Below are positions 47,791-59,070 of a stretch of DNA of 64,000 bases, piece after piece. Numbering within the stretch: position 1 is the stretch's first letter; the number at the start of each line of letters is the position of its first letter. This stretch comes from Culex pipiens pallens (taxonomy: Eukaryota; Arthropoda; Insecta; Diptera; Culicidae). The notes under the pieces were generated by a model that saw only the letters and a program-made list of their open reading frames with translations, was not told where the DNA came from and made no database searches. The stretch covers positions 10,116,157-10,180,156 of the forward strand of contig NC_068937.1 in the NCBI RefSeq assembly GCF_016801865.2, given 5' to 3'. A program made the translations under genes and the position numbers.

Positions 47791-48003
47791 GTTTAACATG
47801 ATGATGTTTGGTTCAGTTTACTGCCATTAATTCAACTTCCGAAAATATGCGAAAACACATTTTTATACATAACTTTTGAACTACTTATCGAAACTTCAAA
47901 CAATTCAATAGCACCGTATGGGACCCTAAACCAAGTCGAATGCGACTGGTTTGGTCAAAATCGGTTCAGCCAGTGCTGAGAAAACTGCGTGACATTATTG
48001 GTC

Positions 48004-48090
48004 ACATACACACACACATACACACACACATACACACACACATACACACATACATACACACACACATACACACACACATACACACAGACA
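48004..48090 (+). repeat. CACACATA microsatellite
   Basis: Repeated CACACATACACA units of 8-10 bases inside the satellite-bearing transposon. Confidence 0.9.
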
Positions 48091-48212
48091 TTTGTTCAGT
48101 TTTCGATTCTGAGTCGATATGTATACATCAAGGTGGGTTTTCGAGCTTTAAATAAAAAGTTCAATTTTAGAGCAGGATTATAGCCTTACCTCAGTGAGGA
48201 AGGCAAAAACTA

Positions 48213-49004
48213 ACCTTGTGCAACTTTGGGAACAAGTCACAAAAAAAACTTTTTCAAGTATGAAGAATTCGCGAATCAATTTGCATTTTTTCGAAATTAT
48301 TCTATGTGAAATGATTTAATATTTGTTATTCAATTTATTGCTCCACTTTCACTGGGTTAAAAGGTTCTGAAAAGTTTAATTTGTTTTTTTTTCAACTGCT
48401 TCGATTTGAATAGTGAGGATTTTTGTTTTGGTTAAACTTTAGTTACCTGGAATTTCTGTTTTTTGTATGTTATTTTTGCTGAGACCACCCTAAACAAAAT
48501 ATTTGTGGAAATCTGGCAGCTTATGTTTGATAATATTTAAAACTTCACTTTTGTATCAAAAACATAACCTAAATAAGGCTTTTGCGAATTTATTTTTCGA
48601 TGAAAATATAAATAAATTGTTAAACTGTTTCGCTATTGAATAATTATTTGTAATCTGGTTAAAAAGCTTTGCAATTTTTAAACATTTATCGAAAATATAG
48701 TTAAACTAATAAAAAATCCATAATTTTCTTACTTTCTGAAAGCAAAAGGGGAATCAACAAAGAAAATAAATGTTTTTAAATTAAATTAATTAATTTCATT
48801 AAATTTGTATTCAAAACACGTTAGCAACAAAAATATTTCATGAAATTTTGAAAATAGGATGTTTTTGAAAAATTAAGGAAATTGACAAAATTAAGACATT
48901 TTGTCTGATAATAGTCCTGGAATAAAGTCGAGATAAAATTGAGATACAATCTCCCATCCCCTGTTTGGATGTTATTTTTCCAACATTTTTATTTGGAATT
49001 TGTA
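48213..49004. other. AT-rich intron, nothing recognised
   Basis: No open frame or repeat that I can define. Confidence 0.4.
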
Positions 49005-49765
49005 AAATAACACATAAAAAGATGTAAACTTACACGATCAAAAAATCAAAGTATGTAATATTACAAACAGGAATTTTGAATGTAGATCTACAGCTTTTAT
49101 TAGGTAACTTCACTTATTTTACATAAATTCAGATAAAAATACATAAAAAAGTAATGTTCAAGCATAAAATTTTTTAATCAAATATTACAATTATACAAAT
49201 TGTATTGTTTATTTCATATAAATTCAAGTAATTTTATATAAAAAAAGAAGTAATGTCAAGCATAAAAAAATCAAACCAATATTACACATGAGGATTTAAA
49301 CCATAAATTTACAACTTTTATTATGTAACTTAAATTATTTCACCTAAGGTCAGGTAAAATTACATCAAATAAGAGGTAATGATCAAGCATTTAAAAAAAT
49401 CAAACCAGTACTACAACTATGGATTTTGACCGTAATTTTACAACTTTTATTGTGTAACTTTACTTTACCACATAAATTCAGGTAAAATTACATCAAAAAA
49501 GATATAATGCTCTACAATAAAAAAAAGCGATATTACAACTGGAGATTTTCATCGTAAATTTACAGCTTTTGTTATGTAACTTTGCTTATTCGTAACTAAG
49601 TGCCGGTGAAATTACATAAAAAGGTAATGTTTAAGCATAAAAATATCGAAGCAGTATTAAATTGGAGATTTCGTTGTATTATGTAACGTTACTGATTCCA
49701 CATTATTTCAGGTAAAATTACATAAAAAATAGGTGATGTTTAAGAATAAAATTAAAAAAAATAAA
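49005..49765. repeat. Tandem TTACAT-type repeat of roughly 90-130 bp, about six units
   Basis: ATAAATTCAGGTAAAATTAC-like starts occur at about 49127, 49216, 49343, 49471, 49585 and 49702. Each is followed by AGGTAATGTTCAAGCAT, a TATTACAAC-type motif, and CGTAAATTTACAACTTTTAT followed by TATGTAAC. Units are diverged. Confidence 0.6.
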
Positions 49766-49894
49766 TTATGAAATGTAACATTTTAATGGAAAATGTATTG
49801 TACATTCAAATTAAAAAAAACTCCTGCTAAAAGATTGTCAACACAGGAAAATGTACTTTAAATTGTATTTAGTTGATTGCATGTCCATTTACAT

Positions 49895-49962
49895 TGGTTT
49901 TTTGCCCCTTGATTTTTCGAGCCAATATTGCAAGAGGGGCGACATAGACTTTTGCAATTGCC
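49895..49962. mobile_element. Terminal fragment of a Harbinger-like MITE
   Basis: GCCCCTTGATTTTTCGAGCC and GGGGCGACATAGACTTTTGC, then AATTGCC followed by TTA, match one end of the elements at 17480 and 42500 in inverse orientation. Confidence 0.6.
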
Positions 49963-49965
49963 TTA

Positions 49966-50510
49966 CTTTGAGAAAGTAATTCTTTTAGTTTTCTTTTGAC
50001 TTATCAAATGAGCAACCAAAAATTACGTACACATTGAAAATGTGTAATTTTTATGGTTTTAATGTGGTGGGTGAATATTACATTTTTTAAATGTAACTTT
50101 ACATTTTTAAATGTAATTTTACATTTTTTCAGTCAACATGCCTCGAAGTAATAAAACCGTGGTTGATTTTACCAAGTACTGAAAATTAAAGTGATATTTT
50201 TTAGCTGCCAATAATTTGTACAGTGCGTATTCTTTTTGTATGGATTTAACTGTTACTGTGCTCATAGTACATTTTATAATATTGATTTCTATGTTATTAT
50301 TGAAAGAAAAAAATATGATTTGTTTTCTGATTAGTCAACCTTCTTTATCGTTTTTTTATGCTAACCAGTAAAAATTAAATAAATTTAGAATGTTTAGAAA
50401 TTGAACAAATGTTAATTTACATATTTTTCGATGCATTATTACACTTTGTTCTGAAACAAAATCGGTCAACATTCAGTGATGTAATATAACCGTGTTTTTT
50501 TGTGTGTAGA
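49966..50510. repeat. TTACAT/ATGTAA-rich stretch
   Basis: ATGTAACTTTACATTTTTAA, TTTTACATTTTTTC and GATGTAATATAACC motifs recur. No coding region is seen. Confidence 0.4.
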
Positions 50511-51299
50511 AGCACAAATGTCCTAATACTGCTTCAATCTCAATTATAAAAAAACCTTTTCCCTCGTGACCTACTTCTTTCCCTTTCCGCGTCCAGACGC
50601 AACGAAAGTGCGTCACACGCTCACGCACTTATTGCTTCTAAAACCAAAACAACACCCATCTGGCTCTCGGCGAGGACCGGCCGCGGCCAAATTACCTAAC
50701 GGAGTTGCATCCGACAGGCCAATTCGGTGATTGATTCTGCTTACGTACGTTTAACCAACCACCTTGAGTTTAAATAGCTCAATCTTTCCTCAATTCCCGA
50801 AAAAAAAGACGAAGAAGATGTGGTGGCGAGCCCCCCTAAAAAAAACAAGTTCACCCACTTTTCGAAAAATATTTGTGAACTAAGTGAGTGCGGGCGCCTT
50901 CAAGGTAAAGTGGCACCTATTTGCGTGTTTTACATTTCATCGATTAGCCACTTCTTCTCCGTACTACTCGGAACCGTCCAAGCGGGTAACTTTGTGCTTC
51001 AAATTTGTGGGTTTTAAAATTTAATCGCCTAAAAGTATGCATTCAAATAACAAGATTACGCCTAAAGTTATGTAATTTTGTAAGACTTTCAGCACCATCT
51101 GACGGTAGTTTCCTAAAATGAAAAATGAAGATGATTTCAAGCGATGACGAGTCAGGAAATCATCTGTTTACACATTTCGGGAGGTTGAAGATGCACTCAA
51201 AGTGCCTTTTTTCTTCTTCTGTGACGCCCCTTTTCTGTCAAGCTCTTGAAAGGGTAATGATAATCGAAATTAATTGTGATTTTTTTTTCTGCTCCTCAG
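50511..51299. other. 3' end of the 6.1-kb Smg6 intron, no separate gene
   Basis: Less AT-rich sequence from about 50560, with no recognised frame. The last 25 bases are pyrimidine-rich before the acceptor at 51299. Confidence 0.45.
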
Positions 51300-51427
51300 A
51301 TTCTTTGGCAGACTTTGAGGTCGTCCGGCTGCAGGAGGACATCACGCTGGCCGGGTTCACGCCGCTCATGTACAACGTGCCGGAACCGATCTTTACCCAC
51401 AAGGACCGGGACATGGAGGAGGCGCAG
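51300..51427 (+). CDS. Smg6: Smg6 exon with the LxGFxPL motif
   Basis: This 128-nt exon follows the acceptor TCCTCAG (ends 51299) and precedes the donor GTAAGA (51428). AT completes the split aspartate codon, and 42 codons follow, ending in phase 0. The protein contains LQEDITLAGFTPLMYNVPEP and ends MEEAQ. The E-D-x-x-L-x-G-F-x-P-L pattern is shared by SMG6 and SMG7 and marks the end of the EST1 helical domain. The 6.1-kb upstream intron holds a 164-bp satellite-bearing transposon and TTACAT-rich repeats. Confidence 0.89.
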
Positions 51428-51536
51428 GTAAGACCACATCCAACCTCCAAAAAAAAATGACGCGCAACAAAAGAAGTCACTTGTCAAGTTTGCCACCTTT
51501 TGTCTAATGCACTTTAATTACCTTCTTCCTCTGTAG

Positions 51537-51704
51537 AATGCACTCCGCGTGCAGAAACTTATCTTCTTCGGGACGGGTTGCCTGTGCAAGTGTGACCCGC
51601 CGGTGCTGCGGAAAACGGTCACGACCCGGACGCGAACCTCCCAGGTCGCCGGGGAGGTCACCGAGGAGCTGTTTGAGAGTGTGGTACAAAATCGAATAGA
51701 AGGG
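51537..51704 (+). CDS. Smg6: Smg6 exon, end of EST1 domain
   Basis: This 168-nt exon (56 codons, phase 0 at both ends) has the acceptor TCTGTAG (ends 51536) and the donor GTGAGT (51705). It encodes NALRVQKLIFFGTGCLCKCD, then a Pro-Pro-Val-Leu segment, a Thr/Arg-rich stretch, and an acidic end closing in VVQNRIEG. It aligns by pattern with the human segment R-V-x-x-L-K-Y-F-x-E-A-L-C, after which vertebrate SMG6 also becomes low-complexity. An 8.9-kb minisatellite begins only about 200 nt downstream of this donor. Confidence 0.87.
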
Positions 51705-51904
51705 GTGAGTATTGTATTTGGGTGAGAGGGGAGGATAATTACAGGGTCTAGTGATTTTGAGGAGCAAGACGTTAAGTTGGTTGACTGGAAAAGGACGGAT
51801 TTTGATCGTGAGATTGAACAGAATTTTGATGCTTGGACTAACTATGATGTCAGTTTTGGGCATCATTATCACACAGCGAGAAAATTCATCAAGACAAAAA
51901 GTCT

Positions 51905-54900
51905 TAAATGACCAATTACCAAAATTATCAAAATAATCAAAATTGTCAAAATTGTCAAAAATGTCAAAATTGTTAAAAATGTCAAATTTGTCAAAATGGT
52001 TTACCATGGTTGAAATTGTCAAAATTTTGAAATTTGTCAAAATTGTCAAAATTGTCAAAATTGTCGAAATTGTCAAAAATGCCAAAAGTGTCAAAATTGT
52101 AAAAGTTGTCAAAATTTCCAAAATTTTAAAACTGTCAAAATTGTCAAAATTACCAATATTGTTTAACAATTGTCAAAATTATCAAAATTATCAAAATTGT
52201 CAAAATTATCAAAACTATAAAAATTATCAAAATTGTCAAAATTGTTAAAATTTTCAAAATTGTCAAAATTGTCAAAATAGTCAAAATAGTCAAAATTGTC
52301 AAAATTGTCAAAATTGTCAAAATTGTCAAAATTGTCAAAATTGTCAAAATTGTCAAAATTGTCAGAATTGTCAAAATTGTCAAAATTGTCAAAATTGTCA
52401 AAATTGTTAAAATTTTCAAAATTGTCAAAATTGTCAAAATAGTCAAAATTGTTAAAATTTTCAAAATTGTCAAAATTGTCAAAATAGTCAAAATTGTCAA
52501 AATTGTCAAAATTGTCAAAATTGTCAAAATTATCAAAACTATAAAAATTATCAAAATTGTCAAAATTGTTAAAATTTTCAAAATTGTCAAAATTGTCAAA
52601 ATTGTCAAAATTGTCAAAATTGTCAAAATTGTCAAAATTGTCAAAATTGTCAAAATTGTCAAAATTGTCAAAATTGTCAAAATTGTCAAAATTGTCAAAA
52701 TTGTCAAAATTGTCAAAATTGTCAAAATTGTCAAAATTGTCAAAATTGTCAAAATTGTCAAAATTGTCAAAAATGCCAAAAGTGTCAAAATTGTAAAAGT
52801 TGTCAAAATTTCCAAAATTTTAAAACTGTCAAAATTGTCAAAATTAACAATATTGTTTAACAATTGTCAAAATTATCAAAATTATCAAAATTGTCAAAAT
52901 TATCAAAACTATCAAAATTATCAAAATTGTCAAAATTGTCAAAATTGTCAAAATTGTCAAAATTGTTAAAATTTTCAAAATTGTCAAAATTGTCAAAATT
53001 GTCAAAATTGTCAAAATTGTCAAAATTGTCAAAATTGTCAAAATTGTCAAAATTGTTAAAATTGTCAAAACTGTCAAAACTGTCAAAATTGTCAAAATTG
53101 TCAAAATTGTCAAAATTGTCAAAATTGTCAAAATTGTCAAAATTGTCAAAATTGTCAAAATTGTCAAAATTGTTAAAATTTTCAAAATTGTCAAAATTGT
53201 CAAAATAGTCAAAATTGTTAAAATTTTCAAAATTGTCAAAATTGTCAAAATTGTCAAAATAGTCAAAATTGTCAAAATTGTCAAAATTATCAAAACTATA
53301 AAAATTATCAAAATTGTCAAAATTGTTAAAATTTTCAAAATTGTCAAAATTGTCAAAATAGTCAAAATTGTCAAAATTGTCAAAATTGTCCAAATTGTCA
53401 AAATTGTCAAAATTGTCCAAATTGTCAAAATTGTCAAAATTGTCAAAATTGTCAAAATTGTCAAAATTGTCAAAATTGTCAAAATTGTCAAAATTGTCAA
53501 AATTGTCAAAATTGTCAAAATTGTCAAAATTGTCAAAATTGTCAAAATTGTCAAAATTGTCAAAATTGTCAAAATTGTCAAAATTGTCAAAATTGTCAAA
53601 ATTGTCAAAAATGCCAAAAGTGTCAAAATTGTAAAAGTTGTCAAAATTTCCAAAATTTTAAAACTGTCAAAATTGTCAAAATTAACAATATTGTTTAACA
53701 ATTGTCAAAATTATCAAAATTATCAAAATTGTCAAAATTATCAAAACTATCAAAATTATCAAAATTGTCAAAATTGTCAAAATTGTCAAAATTGTCAAAA
53801 TTGTCAAAATTGTTAAAATTTTCAAAATTGTCAAAATTGTCAAAATTGTCAAAAATGTCAAAATTGTTAAAAATGTCAAATTTGTCAAAATGGTTTACCA
53901 TGGTTGAAATTGTCAAAATTTTGAAATTTGTCAAAATTGTCAAAATTGTCAAAATTGTCGAAATTGTCAAAAATGCCAAAAGTGTCAAAATTGTAAAAGT
54001 TGTCAAAATTTCCAAAATTTTAAAACTGTCAAAATTGTCAAAATTACCAATATTGTTTAACAATTGTCAAAATTATCAAAATTATCAAAATTGTCAAAAT
54101 TATCAAAACTATAAAAATTATCAAAATTGTCAAAATTGTTAAAATTTTCAAAATTGTCAAAATTGTCAAAATAGTCAAAATTGTCAAAATTGTCAAAATT
54201 GTCAAAATTGTCAAAATTGTCAAAATTGTCAAAATTGTCAAAATTGTCAAAATTGTCAAAATTGTCAAAATTGTCAAAATGGTCAAAATTGTCAAAATTG
54301 TCAGAATTGTCAAAATTGTCAAAATTGTCAAAATTGTTAAAATTTTCAAAATTGTCAAAATTGTCAAAATAGTCAAAATTGTTAAAATTTTCAAAATTGT
54401 CAAAATTGTCAAAATAGTCAAAATTGTCAAAATTGTCAAAATTGTCAAAATTATCAAAATTATCAAAACTATAAAAATTATCAAAATTGTCAAAATTGTT
54501 AAAATTTTCAAAATTGTCAAAATTGTCAAAATAGTCAAAATTGTCAAAATTGTCAAAATTGTCAAAATTGTCAAAATTGTCAAAATTGTCAAAATTGTCA
54601 AAATTGTCAAAATTGTCAAAATTGTCAAAATTGTCAAAATTGTCAAAATTGTCAAAATTGTCAAAATTGTCAAAATTGTCAAAAATGCCAAAAGTGTCAA
54701 AATTGTAAAAGTTGTCAAAATTTCCAAAATTTTAAAACTGTCAAAATTGTCAAAATTAACAATATTGTTTAACAATTGTCAAAATTATCAAAATTATCAA
54801 AATTGTCAAAATTATCAAAACTATCAAAATTATCAAAATTGTCAAAATTGTCAAAATTGTCAAAATTGTTAAAATTTTCAAAATTGTCAAAATTGTCAAA

Positions 54901-57145
54901 ATTGTCAAAATTGTCAAAATTGTCAAAATTGTTAAAATTGTCAAAATTGTCAAAACTGTCAAAACTGTCAAAATTGTCAAAATTGTCAAAATTGTCAAAA
55001 TTGTCAAAATTGTTAAAATTTTCAAAATTGTCAAAATTGTCAAAATTGTCAAAATTGTCAAAATTGTCAAAATTGTCAAAATTGTTAAAATTGTCAAAAT
55101 TGTCAAAACTGTCAAAACTGTCAAAATTGTCAAAATTGTCAAAATTGTCAAAATTGTCAAAATTGTCAAAATTGTTAAAATTTTCAAAATTGTCAAAATT
55201 GTCAAAATAGTCAAAATAGTCAAAATTGTCAAAATTGTCAAAATAGTCAAAATTGCCAAATTGTCAAAATTGTCAAAATTGTCAAAATTGTCAAAATTGT
55301 CAAAATTGTCAAAATTGTCAAAATTGTCAAAATTGTCAAAATTGTCAAAATTGTCAAAAATGCCAAAAGTGTAAAAATTGTAAAAGTTGTCAAAATTTCC
55401 AAAATTTTAAAACTGTCAAAATTGTCAAAATTAACAATATTGTTTAACAATTGTCAAAATCATCAAAATTATCAAAATTGTCAAAATTATCAAAACTGTC
55501 AAAATTGTCAAAATTGTCAAAATTGTCAAAATTGTCAAAATTGTTAAAATTTTCAAAATTGTCAAAATTGTCAAAATTGTCAAAAATGTCAAAATTGTTA
55601 AAAATGTCAAATTTGTCAAAATGGTTTACCATGGTTGAAATTGTCAAAATTTTGAAATTTGTCAAAATTGTCAAAATTGTCAAAATTGTCGAAATTGTCA
55701 AAAATGCCAAAAGTGTCAAAATTGTAAAAGTTGTCAAAATTTCCAAAATTTTAAAACTGTCAAAATTGTCAAAATTACCAATATTGTTTAACAATTGTCA
55801 AAATTATCAAAATTATCAAAATTGTCAAAATTATCAAAACTATAAAAATTATCAAAATTGTCAAAATTGTTAAAATTTTCAAAATTGTCAAAATTGTCAA
55901 AATTGTCAAAATTGTCAAAATTGTCAAAATTGTCAAAATTGTCAAAATTGTCAAAATTGTCAAAATTGTCAAAATTGTCAAAATTGTCAAAATTGTCAAA
56001 ATTGTCAAAATTGTCAAAATTGTCAAAATTGTCAGAATTGTCAAAATTGTCAAAATTGTCAAAATTGTCAAAATTGTTAAAATTTTCAAAATTGTCAAAA
56101 TTGTCAAAATAGTCAAAATTGTTAAAATTTTCAAAATTGTCAAAATTGTCAAACTAGTCAAAATTGTCAAAATTGTCAAAATTGTCAAAATTATCAAAAC
56201 TATAAAAATTATCAAAATTGTCAAAATTGTTAAAATTTTCAAAATTGTCAAAATTGTCAAAATTGTCAAAATTGTCAAAATTGTCAAAATTGTCAAAATT
56301 GTCAAAATTGTCAAAATTGTCAAAATTGTCAAAATTGTCAAAATTGTCAAAATTGTCAAAATTGTCAAAATTGTCAAAATTGTCAAAATTGTCAAAAATG
56401 CCAAAAGTGTCAAAATTGTAAAAGTTGTCAAAATTTCCAAAATTTTAAAACTGTCAAAATTGTCAAAATTAACAATATTGTTTAACAATTGTCAAAATTA
56501 TCAAAATTATCAAAATTGTCAAAATTATCAAAACTATCAAAATTATCAAAATTGTCAAAATTGTCAAAATTGTCAAAATTGTCAAAATTTTCAAAATTGT
56601 CAAAATTGTCAAAATTGTCAAAATTGTCAAAATTGTCAAAATTGTCAAAATTGTCAAAATTGTTAAAATTGTCAAAATTGTCAAAACTGTCAAAATTGTC
56701 AAAATTGTCAAAATTGTCAAATTGACAAAATTAACAAAATTGTCAAAATTGTCAAAATTGTCAAAATTGTCAAAATTGTCAAAATTGTCAAAATTGTCAA
56801 AATTGTCAAAATTGTCAAAATTGTCAAAATTGTCAAAATTGTCAAAATTGTCAAAATTGTCAAAATTGTCAAAATTGTCAAAATTGTCAAAATTGTCAAA
56901 ATTGTCAAAATTGTCAAAATTGTCAAAATTGTCAAAATTGTCAAAATTGTCAAAATTATCAAATTATCAAATTTGTCAAAATTGTCAAAAATGCCAAAAG
57001 TGTGAAAATTGTAAAAGTTGTCAAAATTTAAAAGTTGTCATAATTTCCAAAATTTTCAAACTGTGAAAATTTCCAAAATTGACAATTTTTTTCAAAATTG
57101 TCAAAATTTTCAAATTTTAAAAATTTTCATAATTGTCAAAATTGC
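51905..57145 (-). repeat. TTGTCAAAA array with trimeric higher-order repeats
   Basis: The 9-mer TTGTCAAAA (TTTTGACAA on the minus strand) fills 5.2 kb. A marker AATATTGTTTAACAATTG recurs, preceded by ACC at about 52152, 54046 and 55777 and by AAC at 52846, 53684, 54758, 55433 and 56471. A second marker TTTACCATGGTTGAAATTG (52001, 53895, 55626) lies exactly 151 bases before each ACC-type marker. The repeating order is therefore ACC, AAC, AAC with periods of 1894 and 1731 bp. Confidence 0.95.
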
Positions 57146-57239
57146 AAAAAGCAAAATTAAAAAAATAACGAATAATTATAACAATAAATACAAATTACTA
57201 AAATTTAAAAAAATACAATGAATATAAAAATTTCTAAAC

Positions 57240-58664
57240 TTACTTATATTACAAAAATTACAAAATTTATAAAAAGTTATAAAAGTTACATAAATTGAAA
57301 AAATTACAAATATTAAAAAATTACAAAAAAATACAAATATTACAAAAATTACAAAAAAAAAACAAAAATTGCAAAAAATATACAAAATTGCAAAAATTAC
57401 AAAAATGACTAAAACTTTGAAAAATACAATAAATACAAAAATAACTTACATTATAAAAATTATAAAAATTACAAAAATTACAAAAATTACAAAAATTACA
57501 AAAATTACAAAAATTACAAAAATTACAAAAATTACAAAAATTACAAAAATTACAAAAATTACAAAAATTACAAAAATTACAAAAATTACAAAAATTACAA
57601 AAATTACAAAAATTACAAAAATTACAAAAATTTCAAAAATTACAAAAATTACAAAAATTAAAAAAATTACAAAAATTACAAAAATTACAAAAATTACAAA
57701 AATTACAAAAATTACAAAAATTACAAAAATTACAAAAATTACAAAAATTACAAAAATTACAAAAATTACAAAAATTACAAAAATTACAAAAATTACAAAA
57801 ATTACAAAAATAACAAAAATTACAAAAATTACAAAAATTACAAAAATTACAAAAATTACAAAAATTACAAAAATTACAAAAATTACAAAAATTACAAAAA
57901 TTACAAAAATTACAAAAATTACAAAAATTACAAAAATTACAAAAATTACAAAAATTACAAAAATTACAAAAATTACAAAAATTACAAAAATTACAAAAAT
58001 TACAAAAATTACAAAAATTACAAAAATAACAAAAATTACAAAAATTACAAAAATTACAAAAATTACAAAAATTACAAAAATTACAAAAATTACAAAAATT
58101 ACAAAAATTACAAAAATTACAAAAAATTACAAAAATTACAAAAATTACAAAAATTACAAAAATTACAAAAATTACAAAAATTACAAAAATTACAAAAATT
58201 ACAAAAATTACAAAAATTACAAAAATTACAAAAACTACAAAAATTACAAAAATTACAAAAAATACAAAAATTACTTAAATCACTAAAATAAAAAACAATA
58301 CAAAAATTACAAAAATTACAAAAATTACAAAAATCACAAAAATTACAAAAATTACAAAAATTACAAAAATTACAAAAATTACAAAAATTACAAAAATTAA
58401 AAAAATTACAAAAATTACAAAAATTACAAAAATTACAAAAATTACAAAAATTACAAAAATTACAAAAATTACAAAAATTACAAAAATTACAAAAATTACA
58501 AAAATTACAAAAATTACAAAAATTACAAAAATTACAAAAATTACAAAAATTACAAAAATTACAAAAATTACAAAAATTACAGAAATTACAAAAATTACAA
58601 AAATTACAAAATTACAAAATTACAAAACTACAAAAATTACTTAAATCACTAAAATTAAAAAAAA
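57240..58664 (+). repeat. TTACAAAAA minisatellite array
   Basis: 9-mer array, degenerate to about 57455 and then nearly perfect. TTACTTAAATCACTAAAAT recurs at about 58272 and 58639. It ends at the solo LTR. Confidence 0.95.
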
Positions 58665-58669
58665 TACAG

Positions 58670-59065
58670 TGTTGCAGCCAACCATTGGCCAATCCACCCT
58701 TACTCCTCTTAGTACATTGTAAACAAGTACCCCTCGCCTAAGCAGTGTGGTGAATTACTAATGTCACCACACTGATACACAAACACAACGTAGGGTAGAT
58801 TTGACATTTGTTTATTTACGATCTGTGATTGAAGAACTTGTAATTAGCTTTAAGGACAAATGTTTCGTGTTAAGTTTAAGTGAATAAATCGTTCTCTTTA
58901 CGCTTAAGCCTCCGAGCAGGCAAGTCGCCTCTCGGAGCACTTGAATCCGGTGTTTTTTTTATACCGCCCGAACTCTGGTCCGCTGGTCGTCCGCTTCGTC
59001 TGCCGCTGGAAGGAATCGGTGAGTTGGTGGTTCTGGCCCCCGCGGAGTCGGCCCCTGGCCGAACA
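58670..59065. mobile_element. Solo LTR with 5-bp target duplication
   Basis: The 396-bp non-repetitive insert starts TGTTGCAGCC and ends GGCCGAACA, so it has TG...CA ends. It is flanked by TACAG at 58665-58669 and 59066-59070. AATAAA at about 58883 could be the LTR polyadenylation signal. No internal retrotransposon region is present. The TGTTG start and 5-bp duplication would suit BEL/Pao, but Gypsy or Copia are not excluded. Confidence 0.85.
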
Positions 59066-59070
59066 TACAG

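Larger units (their letters stand above)
46563..48212. mobile_element. Non-autonomous element carrying a 164-bp satellite and a CACACATA microsatellite
   Basis: The left end GTTGGTGCCTTCCTCACCC and right end CAGTGAGGAAGGCAAAAAC are inverted over about 12-16 bases. Between them are seven tandem units of 164-165 bp, unique sequence, a CACACATA tract (48004-48085) and a conserved tail TTATAGCCTTACCTCAGTGA. I see no transposase frame. Confidence 0.7.

Noticed and set aside
51905..57145. CRISPR-like array because of regularly spaced markers
   Set aside because: The spacers are themselves the same 9-mer, spacing is hundreds of bases, and the genome is eukaryotic.
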